A stretch of 64,000 nt of DNA from Halomonas sp. Y3 (GTDB taxonomy: Bacteria; Pseudomonadota; Gammaproteobacteria; Pseudomonadales; Halomonadaceae), in assembly GCF_024137965.1 (NCBI RefSeq), contig NZ_CP099975.1, positions 1,860,001-1,924,000 of the forward strand, given 5' to 3'. A program made the position numbers and the translations under genes. The notes beneath the pieces are model-generated. The model did no database searches, was not told the origin of the DNA, and worked only from the letters and a program-made list of their open reading frames with translations. Positions 1-8,829 of the stretch are shown here, piece by piece; the first letter of the stretch is position 1, and the number at the start of each line of letters is the position of its first letter.

Positions 1-851
1 GCACCGGTGTCTGGCACCCTGTGCGGGGCACGGGCGGCGAAGAAGGCATGGATCAATCCGGCCCGCTGGGGGGAGTCCATGCAGGCGAGGAACAGCTCGC
101 GCTCGCGGCGCAGCCCCTCGGCCAGGCTGGTGTCGGTGCTGGCCGCGACCGCCTCGAGGCAACGAAATGGCGAGAACAGCTCGGGCACATCGGTCTCGAG
201 CCGAGCCCGATGGCGAGCGATGGCTCCGGGGTCGGCGGCGGGCGCGGGTAGCTCGCCGGTCCGGCGGGCGGTGCGCTGGCCTTCCAGGATGGCGCGAGCG
301 GCGCCGAGGCCGGCTTCGAGCGGCCCAGCGGTCGCCTCAATGGCATCGATGATGCCCAGCGCCAAGGCCTCCTCGGCGGGCACGAAACGTCCGCTGGTGA
401 TCAGTTCCAGGGCGCACTCCACACCAACCAGGCGGGGCAGCCGCTGGGTGCCACCGGCACCGGGCAGCAGGCCGAGGGTGACCTCGGGCAGGCCGACCCG
501 GGTCCCCGGCAGGGCGACACGGTAGTGGCAGCCCAGTGCCACCTCGAGGCCGCCGCCCAGGGCGGTGCCGTGCAGTACCGCCACCAGGGGCTTGGTGCTG
601 GCCTCGAGGCGCGATATGACCTCGGGCAGCAACGGAGCCTGTGGTGGCTGGCCGAACTCGCGGATATCGGCACCGGCGATGAAGGTGCGCCCATCGGCCA
701 TCAGCATCAGCGCCTGAGCGCTGTCATCGGCCAGGCCCCGGTCGAGGGCGTCGAGCAGACCGATACGCACGCCATGGCCGAGGGCGTTGACGGGCGGGTT
801 AGCGATGGTGATGACGCCGACTGTGCCATGTCGCTGGTAGTGAACACTCAT
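1..851 (-). CDS. Enoyl-CoA hydratase domain of a multifunctional beta-oxidation enzyme, partial
   Basis: The reverse strand reads an open frame from ATG at 851 to the window edge without a stop, giving about 283 residues. It begins MSVHYQRHGTVGVI and carries crotonase-fold motifs: GADIREFG (about residue 60), the oxyanion-hole region HGTALGGGLE and a PEVTLGLLPGAGGTQRLPR stretch. The tail (DSPQRAGLIHAFFA) is typical of the linker before the 3-hydroxyacyl-CoA dehydrogenase domain in FadB-like fusions, so the rest of the protein probably lies upstream of base 1. The expected role is hydration and then oxidation of fatty acyl-CoA in the cytoplasm. A stand-alone hydratase is less likely because of that linker. 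Confidence 0.85.
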   Translation of the reverse strand, partial: MSVHYQRHGTVGVITIANPPVNALGHGVRIGLLDALDRGLADDSAQALMLMADGRTFIAGADIREFGQPPQAPLLPEVISRLEASTKPLVAVLHGTALGGGLEVALGCHYRVALPGTRVGLPEVTLGLLPGAGGTQRLPRLVGVECALELITSGRFVPAEEALALGIIDAIEATAGPLEAGLGAARAILEGQRTARRTGELPAPAADPGAIARHRARLETDVPELFSPFRCLEAVAASTDTSLAEGLRRERELFLACMDSPQRAGLIHAFFAARAPHRVPDTG

Positions 852-906
852 AGTGGCTCCGGGTTTCGCTTAGTAAAATATATGCTTGTTTTTTCGGAAT
901 TCGCTG

Positions 907-935
907 ATCATGGCGAAGGATGCCGGGGGAGTCAA
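907..935 (-). promoter_or_regulatory. Candidate sigma-70 promoter for the enoyl-CoA hydratase gene
   Basis: On the reverse strand TTGACT (935-930) is followed after 17 bases by CATGAT (912-907), about 55 bases before the ATG at 851. The match to -35/-10 consensus is good at -35 and moderate at -10. The surrounding intergenic DNA is AT-rich, unlike the flanking genes. Confidence 0.4.
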
Positions 936-980
936 TAAATCAAAATATAGTTTTGCATTGCGAAACGAGGGTGGCTGGGC

Positions 981-1011
981 AAAAGGCCAAAGGCCGCTCA
1001 CCGGCGGCCTT
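981..1011 (-). terminator. Probable rho-independent terminator after the TRAP operon
   Basis: An inverted repeat AAGGCCGC / GCGGCCTT (990-997 and 1004-1011) with a six-base loop lies just beyond the stop of the solute-binding protein gene at 1044. On the reverse strand it is followed by a short, interrupted T tract (TTGGCCTTTTG). It would end the leftward TRAP operon and separate it from the fatty-acid gene. Confidence 0.5.
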
Positions 1012-1043
1012 GGGGTAGAGATGCTAAGTAACGTTAAGAAAGG

Positions 1044-2186
1044 CTAGAATACGGGATTTAACCCCGCTTGCTGCAAGGCGGCTCGCCGGGTTTCCATCCA
1101 GCCGTCGATAAACGCCGTTTCCTCTTCCGGCGCATCGGTTTGATAAGCGTTCCAAGTGTCCATCAGCAGTTGTTGCCGCTCGACCAGGGCGTTTTGGTGC
1201 GCCTCCATGTCTTCGGTCCATATACCGCTTTCCTTGTAGTACGCCACCACGGCATCGTGGAAAGGCACTACCCAGTTCATATTCTGATTTTCAAGCGCGT
1301 AGCCGCTGGCTCCTGGGGCGTTGTCTTTATAGTCGTCGAACGACTCCACCAGGGTGGTGATCAAGCCGGTGACCGTTTCCGGAGCCAAGTCGGCATTGCT
1401 CACCATGATCGGGTAGGGGTAGCTGGCAGTGGGCAGCGGCTCCGCGGCGTCAATGCCAGCCCCCGAGGTGACATCGTGGGGCTGGAAGTAGGGCGCCACG
1501 TCCAGCATTCGCGCCCAGCCGGCCTCATCATCGGCAGGAAGCTCCGACCACTGCAAGCCGCGCGGGCTGGCGGCCAACCGTTGGGCGGCGGGCGTCACCG
1601 TGGTGGTGATCGCAGCATCGGCGCGACCGCTGATGATGCCGTCGAAGGCAGCGTTGTAACCGGGGAAATCGACGCGCTCGACGTCGTCCCACGTCAATCC
1701 GGCGAACGCAAGGTAGGCTTCGGCGGCTTTATTCAGCGCGTCATCGCCACGCAGGTAGGCCAGCCGCTTACCCTTGAGGTCGTCGATGGACGCCATCTCG
1801 ACGTCGCCTGCCACCGCCATGCCTAACCCAAAGCTGGCCATCGAAGTTGAAATCACGCGAATGGGCTGCGGGCCCCAGTCGGGCCCGGCGAACATCATGA
1901 CACCTTCGGAACCGTAGTAGCTGGCTATGCCGCAGGCGCACAGATCCACACGGCCCGTTTTTAGCGGTGTCATGCGCATGGTGTCGTTTTCACCAGGAAT
2001 GACGCGGGACTGCGTGCCGTGCTGCCTCTGCAGCAGCTGGCTAATCGCCATGATCTGTGCATGGCCGCTGGTGCCGGTGCCGTAGGCGGTCCAGTTGAGC
2101 GTGCTGGGCATGGCGCTGACGTTGCTCGTGATGAGAACACCCGCAGCGACGCTGAGGACAAAGGAGAAGGTTGTTCTTGTGCTCAT
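1044..2186 (-). CDS. TAXI-family TRAP transporter solute-binding protein (copy 1)
   Basis: This 380-residue protein has an N-terminal signal peptide (hydrophobic run SFVLSVAAGVLITSNVSA) and then NWTAYGTGTSGHAQ, the start of the TAXI substrate-binding fold. Characteristic stretches such as GRVDLCACGIASYYG and PYPIMVSNADL are present. Periplasmic TAXI proteins deliver organic acids or amino acids to a TRAP permease; the ligand cannot be told from sequence. It is the last gene of a leftward operon, 20 bases after the permease, with a GAGGAT ribosome site before its ATG. It is clearly paralogous to the binding protein at 4260-5420. Confidence 0.9.
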   Translation of the reverse strand: MSTRTTFSFVLSVAAGVLITSNVSAMPSTLNWTAYGTGTSGHAQIMAISQLLQRQHGTQSRVIPGENDTMRMTPLKTGRVDLCACGIASYYGSEGVMMFAGPDWGPQPIRVISTSMASFGLGMAVAGDVEMASIDDLKGKRLAYLRGDDALNKAAEAYLAFAGLTWDDVERVDFPGYNAAFDGIISGRADAAITTTVTPAAQRLAASPRGLQWSELPADDEAGWARMLDVAPYFQPHDVTSGAGIDAAEPLPTASYPYPIMVSNADLAPETVTGLITTLVESFDDYKDNAPGASGYALENQNMNWVVPFHDAVVAYYKESGIWTEDMEAHQNALVERQQLLMDTWNAYQTDAPEEETAFIDGWMETRRAALQQAGLNPVF

Positions 2187-2206
2187 AAGTATCCTCGATA
2201 GTTGAG

Positions 2207-4213
2207 TTAAAGGTGCGTGGTCAGCGAACGCTGATGGTGGCGCTGGCTGAGGCGAGCACGCGCGATGCCGGGCAGCAGGGCGGCCAACGAGATGCCGAGC
2301 AGTTCGACGTGGGTCAGCGGCACCATGCCGCCACCGGGCAAGGCCAGGGTGAGTCCCGAGACCATTACCAGGGCTCGGATTACCGTTTCTTGGATGGCGC
2401 CATGGCCCAGTCGACCGACCCCGATCAGGTAGCCCTGCATGGCCGAGGCGAACAGCACGATGCCCGCCAGTGCCTGGACGAACACCAGCACGATCTGCAG
2501 TGGTTCGCCCTGCATGATCAGCGCCGGGTTGAGGACGAACAGGAAGGGAATGAAGTAGATCACGCTGCCCAGCCGCATGGCCTGCAGGCCGGTCGACATC
2601 GGTCGGGCTCCGGCGACGGTGGCGGCGGCGAAGGCGCCCAGCGCCACCGGCGGCGTGATGAAACTGAGCATGCCCCAGTAGAGTATGAACAGATGCACCG
2701 CCATCGGGTCGAGGCCGCCACCTTGGATCAGGGCTGGCGCCAGGGCTACCGCCAGGAAGATGTAGGCGGCCGTAACGGTCATGCCGATACCCAGTACAAA
2801 GCTGGTCAGGGCACCCATGATCAGCAGCAACGGAATGCTGCCACCGGCGAGATGGATGAAGTCGTTGGCGATGGTGCCTGATAGCCCCGTCATGGAGAGC
2901 GCGCCCACCAGCATGCCGACCCCGGCCAGGATGGCGATCAGCTCGGCGAACAGCTTGGCCGAACTGGATAGCGCATCACCGAGATCCTGCAATCCCCAGC
3001 GGTTGTGCTTAGAGAGTTGGTTGAGGACAAGCAAGAGAGCGGTGGCGTAGAAGGGGGCCACGGCCTCGCGCTGCATCACCAGCAGCATCCAGACCAGCAG
3101 CGCGAAGACAAAGATGAAGTACCAGCCTTCTTTCAGCGTCTGCCAGAGCGACGGCAATTCGACAGGGGGCAGTCCCTTGATGTCGTTGCGTGCGGCGTAG
3201 GCATCGATCTGGATGAACAGGCCCAGGAAATAGAGGATCGACGGGATGATGGCGGCCAGCACAACGGCGGAATAGGGCACGTCCAGAAACATCGCCATGA
3301 CGAAGGCGGTGGCGCCCATCACCGGTGGCATCAGTACCCCACCGGTGGAGGCGCAGGCCTCGACCCCGCCGGCGAAGGAGCGGCTCATGCCGATGCGTCG
3401 CATGGCGGGAATCGACAGCACGCCAGTGGTCAGCACGTTGCTGATCACGCTGCCGCTCATCGAGCCCATCAGGCCGCTTGAGAAGATCGATACCTTGGCC
3501 GGGCCGCCCCGCACATGGCCGAGCAGGGCGAAGGCCAGATTGATGAAGAACTTGCCACCGCCGCTCTTCTGCAACACCACCCCGAACACCAGGAAGCCGA
3601 TCACCAGGCCGGCGAAGGCCTGCAGCGGAATGCCCATGATGCTCTCGGTGCTCATCGTATGGTACATGGCGGTTTCCGAGAGCGATGAGGGAAAGGCCTG
3701 AATGGGGCCCGGCATCATGTCGGCTACCAGGGGGTAAAGGGAAAAGAGGGTGACGATCACGGCGATGGGCCAGCCGCCGGCGCGGCGCGCCGCCTCGATG
3801 ATCAGCAGCCACCAGGCATAGCTGACCCATAGAGCGGTATCCGGAGCCGCGAAGGCCCAGCCCCGCTCCAGGATGGAGTCGGCGTTGATCACGAAGTAGC
3901 CGCTGACCACCAGCGTCACCGCGCTGAGCAGGTAGTCGTACCAGGGAATAGGGCGATACTGGCCCGCCGGCGTCAGCGGCCAGAGCAGGTAGATCAGCGG
4001 CAGCAGAAGGGCCACCACCGCATAGTAGAACTGGGTCTCCAGTCCGGTGATGAAGGTCAAGTGGCCGAGATTGAAGAGGTAGTCCAGGGTCATCAGCAGC
4101 AGGGCCACCGTCACGGCGCCGGGAATCCAGCGCAGTGGCAGAGGTAGGGTCCGCATCTGGCGGATCTTCTCCTTGGCCTGCTGGGTGCCGTTGTGGTCAG
4201 CAGTGTGGGTCAT
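2207..4213 (-). CDS. TRAP transporter fused permease subunit (DctQM type)
   Basis: The 668-residue protein is strongly hydrophobic throughout, with an N-terminal four-helix DctQ-like part (about residues 25-150) fused to a DctM-like part. It has the TRAP signatures GGGKFFINLAFALLGHVRGGPAKVSIFSSGLMGSMSGS and a glycine-rich MGATAFVMAMF loop. Length and architecture match the fused permeases that pair with TAXI binding proteins. These are inner-membrane, ion-gradient-driven importers. It lies between two TAXI binding-protein genes in the same direction, so both proteins could feed it. Confidence 0.92.
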   Translation of the reverse strand: MTHTADHNGTQQAKEKIRQMRTLPLPLRWIPGAVTVALLLMTLDYLFNLGHLTFITGLETQFYYAVVALLLPLIYLLWPLTPAGQYRPIPWYDYLLSAVTLVVSGYFVINADSILERGWAFAAPDTALWVSYAWWLLIIEAARRAGGWPIAVIVTLFSLYPLVADMMPGPIQAFPSSLSETAMYHTMSTESIMGIPLQAFAGLVIGFLVFGVVLQKSGGGKFFINLAFALLGHVRGGPAKVSIFSSGLMGSMSGSVISNVLTTGVLSIPAMRRIGMSRSFAGGVEACASTGGVLMPPVMGATAFVMAMFLDVPYSAVVLAAIIPSILYFLGLFIQIDAYAARNDIKGLPPVELPSLWQTLKEGWYFIFVFALLVWMLLVMQREAVAPFYATALLLVLNQLSKHNRWGLQDLGDALSSSAKLFAELIAILAGVGMLVGALSMTGLSGTIANDFIHLAGGSIPLLLIMGALTSFVLGIGMTVTAAYIFLAVALAPALIQGGGLDPMAVHLFILYWGMLSFITPPVALGAFAAATVAGARPMSTGLQAMRLGSVIYFIPFLFVLNPALIMQGEPLQIVLVFVQALAGIVLFASAMQGYLIGVGRLGHGAIQETVIRALVMVSGLTLALPGGGMVPLTHVELLGISLAALLPGIARARLSQRHHQRSLTTHL

Positions 4214-4259
4214 GGTAGCGTCCAGGAAGCTGGGGGCGGCCCGAGCCGCCCGGGGGGTG

Positions 4260-5420
4260 TCACTCGAAGACGGGGTCGAAACCGGCGTTGGTCAGCGCCG
4301 CCGCCCGAGCGGACATCCACGCCTCACGGAAAGCGTCCTCGTCGCTGGGGGCGTCCTCAAGGAAGGCACTCCATGCATTCAGCAGCACTTGCTGGCGCTC
4401 CACCAGAGCCTCCTGGTGCGCCTGCATTTCATCCGTCCAGACGCCGATCTCCTCGTAGTAATCCACGACGGCATCGTGGAAGGGGATCACCCACTGCAGA
4501 TCCTGATACTCCAGGGCGTAGCCGACGGCGCCGGGAGCGTTGTCCTTGTAGTCGTCATAGTTATCCTGCAGGGCGCGGATCAGACCATAGGCAATGTCAT
4601 CGTCGAGATCGGCGTTGCCCACCACGATGGGGTAGGGGTAGCTGGCGCTGTCGACGGGGTTGTCGGCACTGATGCCGCCGGCACCGGAAGTGACGACATG
4701 GGGGCGGAAATAGGGGGCTACCGTCTGCATGCGCTCCCACGCCTCCTTGTCGTCTGGATCGAGCACCGGCCAGCTGATGCCGCGGGGGCTGCTGGCGAGC
4801 TGCTGGGCGGGAGGGGTGACGGTGGTGGTGAAGGAGGCGTCGACGTTGCCGGCGATGATGCCGTCAAAGGAGCGGCCGTAGCCGGGATAGTCGATGCGTT
4901 CAACGTCATCCCAGGTCAGGCCGCCGAAGGCCAGATAGGCCTCGGTGCCTATGTTGAGGGCGTCGTCCCCGCGGATGTAGGCGACCCGCTTGCCGCGCAG
5001 GTCCGCCGGGGTTTCAACCTCCAGGTCACCGGCTACCGCAAGAGAGAGGCCGAAGGTGGCGGTAGACGTGGTTAACAGGCGAATGGGCTGAGGGCCCCAG
5101 TCGGGATGGGCGAACATCATCACTCCCTCGACGCCATAGTAGCTGGCAATGCCGCAGGCGCAGAGATCGACTCGTCCCTGCTTCAGCGGCGTCATGCGCG
5201 AGACGTCGTTGTCTCCGGGCAGCACCCTGACCGAGGTACCGTAGTTGGACTGCAGCATGTTTCCGATAGCCACGGCCTGGGCATAACCGCTGGAGTTGGT
5301 GCCGTAGGCGGTCCACGCCATGGTTCGTGGGAGATTGACCTCGTTGGCTATCGCGATGCTGCTGCCCAGCAAGGCGAAAGGAAGGCTGGCGAGGGCGAAT
5401 CGGCGAGTGAGTGGACGCAT
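4260..5420 (-). CDS. TAXI-family TRAP transporter solute-binding protein (copy 2)
   Basis: This 386-residue protein opens with a signal peptide (FALASLPFALLGSSIAIA) and continues into TMAWTAYGTNSSGYAQ. It keeps the same blocks as copy 1: GRVDLCACGIASYYG, KGKR/RGKR-AYIRGDDALN, WDDVERIDYPGY and SYPYPIVVGNADL. It is the first gene of the operon and has a strong AGGAG site before ATG 5420. The two copies look at least moderately identical along their whole length but differ enough not to be a recent duplication. They may bind different ligands or be used under different conditions. Confidence 0.9.
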   Translation of the reverse strand: MRPLTRRFALASLPFALLGSSIAIANEVNLPRTMAWTAYGTNSSGYAQAVAIGNMLQSNYGTSVRVLPGDNDVSRMTPLKQGRVDLCACGIASYYGVEGVMMFAHPDWGPQPIRLLTTSTATFGLSLAVAGDLEVETPADLRGKRVAYIRGDDALNIGTEAYLAFGGLTWDDVERIDYPGYGRSFDGIIAGNVDASFTTTVTPPAQQLASSPRGISWPVLDPDDKEAWERMQTVAPYFRPHVVTSGAGGISADNPVDSASYPYPIVVGNADLDDDIAYGLIRALQDNYDDYKDNAPGAVGYALEYQDLQWVIPFHDAVVDYYEEIGVWTDEMQAHQEALVERQQVLLNAWSAFLEDAPSDEDAFREAWMSARAAALTNAGFDPVFE

Positions 5421-5646
5421 AACGAGCTCCTGGAAGTATCGATATTGTTCTGCTGTGCGGTATTGTGTTTCGAATGCGCTATCGATACTAGGGAAGGGGC
5501 AACGGCGGTGTCAACGTCATCCCGGGAGATGCTGATCCCGCCGTGGGCGGGGGGGAAGGGGAAAGAGGCATGGGCTGGGCATTTGCAGAGCGGAAGTGGT
5601 GTGCGCTGCCAGACCAATGTCTAAGGCAGGAGGCGATGTCGGCGAG

Positions 5647-7368
5647 TCAGCTGCGCGGGTTAGAGGATGCCCCCAGCGCCTGCCAGGCGGCGTAGGTGCT
5701 GAGAAAGACCCGCCCGGTGATATCGTCCAGGAAGTCGCTGCACTTGAGGCGGTCCATCACCGGCCCCTTGACCTCGGCGAGGTGCAGGGTGACGTCGGAC
5801 TCCTTGAGCCGGGCATTGATGCTATCGAGGCTCTCCAGCGCCGAGGCGTCGATCAGGTTCACCGCGGAGCAGATCAGCACCACGTGCTCGAGTTCGGGGC
5901 GGCGTACCACCAGGGCGTGGACGGTATCCTCCAGGTAGCGGGCGTTGGCGAAGTACAGGCTCTCGTCGATGCGCAGGAAGGCGACGTGGCTCAGGGTCTC
6001 CACCTCGTGGCGGGTCACGCTGCGAAAGTGCTCGCTGCCGGGAATCAGCCCCACGATGGCGCTGTGGGGCCGGCTGGTGCGGTAGAGGAAGAGCGCCACC
6101 GAGAGCAGTACCCCACTGATGATGCCGGCCTCGGCCCCCTCCGCCAGGGTGAGCAGGATGGTCACGGCCATGGCCGAGAAGTCGGCCCGGGAGTAGCGCC
6201 AGGTCTGGCGGATCATGGGGAGATCCACCAGGGCCAGGGCGGCCACGGTGATGGTGGCGGCCAGGGTGGCGATGGGCAGGTGGTAGAGCAGTGGGGTGAA
6301 GGCCAGCGTCACCAGGCCGATGCCGAGCGCCGTGAAGAGCCCGGCCATGGGGGTCTGGGCGCCGGCCTCGTCGCTGACCACGGTGCGCGACAGCCCGCCG
6401 GTCACCGGCATGCCGGCGGTGAAGGCGGCGGCCAGGTTGGCGCCGCCCAGGCCCACCAGCTCCTGGTTGGGGGAGATGCGCTGGCGCCGCCGCGCCGCCA
6501 GCATCTGGGCCATGGAGATCGACTCCACGAAGCCCACCACGCTGATCAGGAGCGCCGGAATCAGCAGCGCATACCAGAGCGAACCGTCGAAGCCCGGCAG
6601 GGTCAGCGGCGGCAGCCCGCCCGGCACCGAGCCGATCACCGCCACGCCGCGCTCGGCGAGCCCCAGGTGCCAGCTGAGCCCGGTGGTGACCGCCACGGCC
6701 AGCACCGGGGCGGCCCGGGCCAGCAGGGCGGCGCTGGCGTCGGCCAGCCCCAGGCGCCGGAGCAGCCCCCTGGCGTGGCGGCGGCTGGCGAGCAGAAAGC
6801 CCAGGGTGCCGACCCCGAGCGCCAGGGTAGGCCAGTGCACCTGCCCCAGCTGGCCGACCAGGTTGGCCACCAGGGTGGTGGCGGTGTAGCCGCTCGCCTC
6901 GAGGCCCAGCAGGTGCCCGATCTGGCTGGCGGCGATCAGCAGCCCCGAGGCGGAGAGAAAGCCGGCGATCACCGGGTGGCTCAGGAAGTTGGTGAAGAAG
7001 CCCAGGCGCAGCAGGCCCATGGCGGCGAGCATCAGGCCGGAGAGCAGCGAGAGCACGAGGGCCGCCTGGAGGTACTCCGGCGTGCCGGGAGTGGCCACCC
7101 CGGAGAGGGCGGCGCCGGTCATCAGGGCGATGATCGCCACAGGCCCCACCGCCAGGGTGCGGCTGGTGCCCAGCAGGGCATAGAGCACCGCCGGCAGGAT
7201 GCTGGCGTAGAGCCCCACCACGGCGGGCAGGCCGGCGAGCAGCGCATAGGCCAGGGACTGGGGAATCACCATCACGGTGACGATGATTCCGGCCAGCAGG
7301 TCGGCGCCGAGCAGGCGGCGGTGGTAGTGGGGCAGCCAGGCCAGGATCGGCAGGTAGCGCTTGAGCAT
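5647..7368 (-). CDS. SulP-family inorganic anion transporter with STAS domain
   Basis: The 573-residue protein begins MLKRYLPILAWLPHYHRRLLGADLLAGIIVTVMVIPQSLAYALLAG, the standard SulP opening, followed by about 12 hydrophobic segments. A C-terminal cytoplasmic STAS domain (about residues 455-565) contains NLIDASALESL. SulP proteins carry sulfate, bicarbonate or similar anions across the inner membrane. It is divergent from metY, a gene of sulfur amino-acid synthesis, which makes sulfate a reasonable guess for the substrate, although bicarbonate or dicarboxylate transport is not excluded. Confidence 0.9.
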   Translation of the reverse strand: MLKRYLPILAWLPHYHRRLLGADLLAGIIVTVMVIPQSLAYALLAGLPAVVGLYASILPAVLYALLGTSRTLAVGPVAIIALMTGAALSGVATPGTPEYLQAALVLSLLSGLMLAAMGLLRLGFFTNFLSHPVIAGFLSASGLLIAASQIGHLLGLEASGYTATTLVANLVGQLGQVHWPTLALGVGTLGFLLASRRHARGLLRRLGLADASAALLARAAPVLAVAVTTGLSWHLGLAERGVAVIGSVPGGLPPLTLPGFDGSLWYALLIPALLISVVGFVESISMAQMLAARRRQRISPNQELVGLGGANLAAAFTAGMPVTGGLSRTVVSDEAGAQTPMAGLFTALGIGLVTLAFTPLLYHLPIATLAATITVAALALVDLPMIRQTWRYSRADFSAMAVTILLTLAEGAEAGIISGVLLSVALFLYRTSRPHSAIVGLIPGSEHFRSVTRHEVETLSHVAFLRIDESLYFANARYLEDTVHALVVRRPELEHVVLICSAVNLIDASALESLDSINARLKESDVTLHLAEVKGPVMDRLKCSDFLDDITGRVFLSTYAAWQALGASSNPRS

Positions 7369-7402
7369 CCGTTCTTCTTTCGCCGTGGGAATATCCCTAG
7401 AG

Positions 7403-7418
7403 ACTAAACGATATTAGT
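7403..7418. promoter_or_regulatory. Small palindrome in the sulP-metY divergent promoter region
   Basis: ACTAA-acgata-TTAGT forms a perfect 5-bp inverted repeat with a six-base spacer in the 121-base gap between the divergent sulP and metY starts. The position would suit an operator controlling one or both genes. No known regulator motif was recognised. Confidence 0.2.
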
Positions 7419-7489
7419 GGTGGCGTTCAGAGTTGGTTAGCATCTGGTGAAATACGCCTCTCTCTCACAACAACCCGCAAGGACACGCC

Positions 7490-8764
7490 ATGAAACGCGA
7501 AACCCTCGCCCTCCACCACGGCTATGCGCCCGACGACCAGCATTCGGTGGCGGTGCCGATCCACCAGACCACCTCCTTCTCCTTCGACAGCGCCCAGCAT
7601 GCCGCCGACCTCTTCGACCTCAAGGTCGAGGGCAACATCTATTCGCGGATCATGAACCCCACCTGCGCGGTGCTGGAGCAGCGGGTGGCGGCGCTGGAGG
7701 GGGGCATCGCCGGGCTCGCCGTGGCCTCCGGCATGGCGGCCATCACCTACGCCATCCAGACCATCGCCGAGGCCGGCGACAACATCGTCTCCATCAGCGA
7801 ACTCTACGGCGGCACCTACAACCTCTTCGCCCACACCCTGCCGCGCCAGGGCATCGAAGTGCGCTTCGCCGACAAGGACGACCTGGCCGGCCTCGAGGGG
7901 CTGATCGATGCCCGCACCAAGGCGGTCTTCTGCGAGAGCGTCGGCAATCCCTCCGGCGGCGTGGTGGACATGGAGGCGCTGTGCGAACTGGCCCACCGCC
8001 ACGGCGTGCCGGTGATCGTCGACAACACCGTGCCCACCCCCTTCCTGTGGCGCCCCATCGAGCACGGCGCCGATATCGTCGTCCACTCCGCCACCAAGTA
8101 CATCGGCGGCCACGGCACCACCGTGGGCGGGGTGATCGTCGACTCCGGCAAGTTCCCCTGGGCGGAGCACGCCGAGCGCTTCCCGCTGCTCAACCAGCCG
8201 GACGTCTCCTACCACGGGGTCTGCTATACGCGGGATCTCGGCGCGGCGGCCTTTATCGGCCGGGCCCGGGTGGTGCCGCTGCGCAACATGGGGGCGGCGC
8301 TCTCCGCCCAGGCGGCCTGGCAGCTGCTGCAGGGCCTCGAGACCCTGGCGCTGCGCATCGAGCGCATCTGCGACAACGCCCAGCGGGTCGCCGAGTATCT
8401 GCAGGGGCACGACGCCGTGACCTGGGTGCAGTACGCCGGCCTCGAGAGCCACAAGGACCACGCCCTGGCCCAGAAGTACATGGGGGGCCACGCTTCCGGG
8501 ATTCTCAGCTTCGGCATCAAGGGCGGCCGCGAGGCCGGCGCGCGCTTCTACGACGCCCTCGGCATGATCCTGCGCCTGGTCAATATCGGCGACGCCAAGA
8601 GCTGCTCCTCGATTCCCGCCGCCACCACCCACCGCCAGCTCAACGACGAGGAGCTCGCCCGGGCCGGGGTCACCGCCGATATGGTGCGCCTCTCCATCGG
8701 CATCGAGCATATCGACGACATCCTCGCCGATCTCGACCAGGCCCTGGCCGCTAGCCAGCGCTGA
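7490..8764 (+). CDS. metY: O-acetylhomoserine aminocarboxypropyltransferase (O-acetylhomoserine sulfhydrylase)
   Basis: The 424-residue protein is a Cys/Met-metabolism PLP enzyme. It starts MKRETLALHHGYAPDDQHSVAVPIHQTTSFSFDS and holds the PLP-lysine block HSATKYIGGHGTTVGG (about residues 202-217) and the C-terminal SIGIEHIDDILADLDQAL typical of the MetY/MetZ group. The length and opening favour MetY, which joins O-acetylhomoserine with sulfide to give homocysteine in the cytoplasm. A clear AAGGA site precedes the ATG. It stands alone, convergent with rarD. Confidence 0.92.
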   Translation: MKRETLALHHGYAPDDQHSVAVPIHQTTSFSFDSAQHAADLFDLKVEGNIYSRIMNPTCAVLEQRVAALEGGIAGLAVASGMAAITYAIQTIAEAGDNIVSISELYGGTYNLFAHTLPRQGIEVRFADKDDLAGLEGLIDARTKAVFCESVGNPSGGVVDMEALCELAHRHGVPVIVDNTVPTPFLWRPIEHGADIVVHSATKYIGGHGTTVGGVIVDSGKFPWAEHAERFPLLNQPDVSYHGVCYTRDLGAAAFIGRARVVPLRNMGAALSAQAAWQLLQGLETLALRIERICDNAQRVAEYLQGHDAVTWVQYAGLESHKDHALAQKYMGGHASGILSFGIKGGREAGARFYDALGMILRLVNIGDAKSCSSIPAATTHRQLNDEELARAGVTADMVRLSIGIEHIDDILADLDQALAASQR

Positions 8765-8799
8765 TCTGACGGGTAGGAGCTGAGCTCCGCTCGGCGAAG

Positions 8800-8816
8800 G
8801 GAGCCCGCAGGGCTCC
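8800..8816. terminator. Hairpin between convergent metY and rarD, likely bidirectional terminator
   Basis: GGAGCCC-GCA-GGGCTCC is a perfect 7-bp stem with a three-base loop in the 65-base gap between two convergent stops. A second small palindrome (GGAGCTGAGCTCC) lies just upstream. No T tract follows, so a REP-like element is also possible. Confidence 0.45.
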
Positions 8817-8829
8817 GGGGCGGTGCCTC

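Noticed and set aside
5596..7407. A 603-codon forward open frame opposite the SulP gene, and similar long frames opposite metY, glmS and the TviB-like gene
   Set aside because: These are antisense shadows of GC-rich genes: rich in Gly, His, Arg and Gln with no family motifs, while the other strand carries clear conserved proteins.
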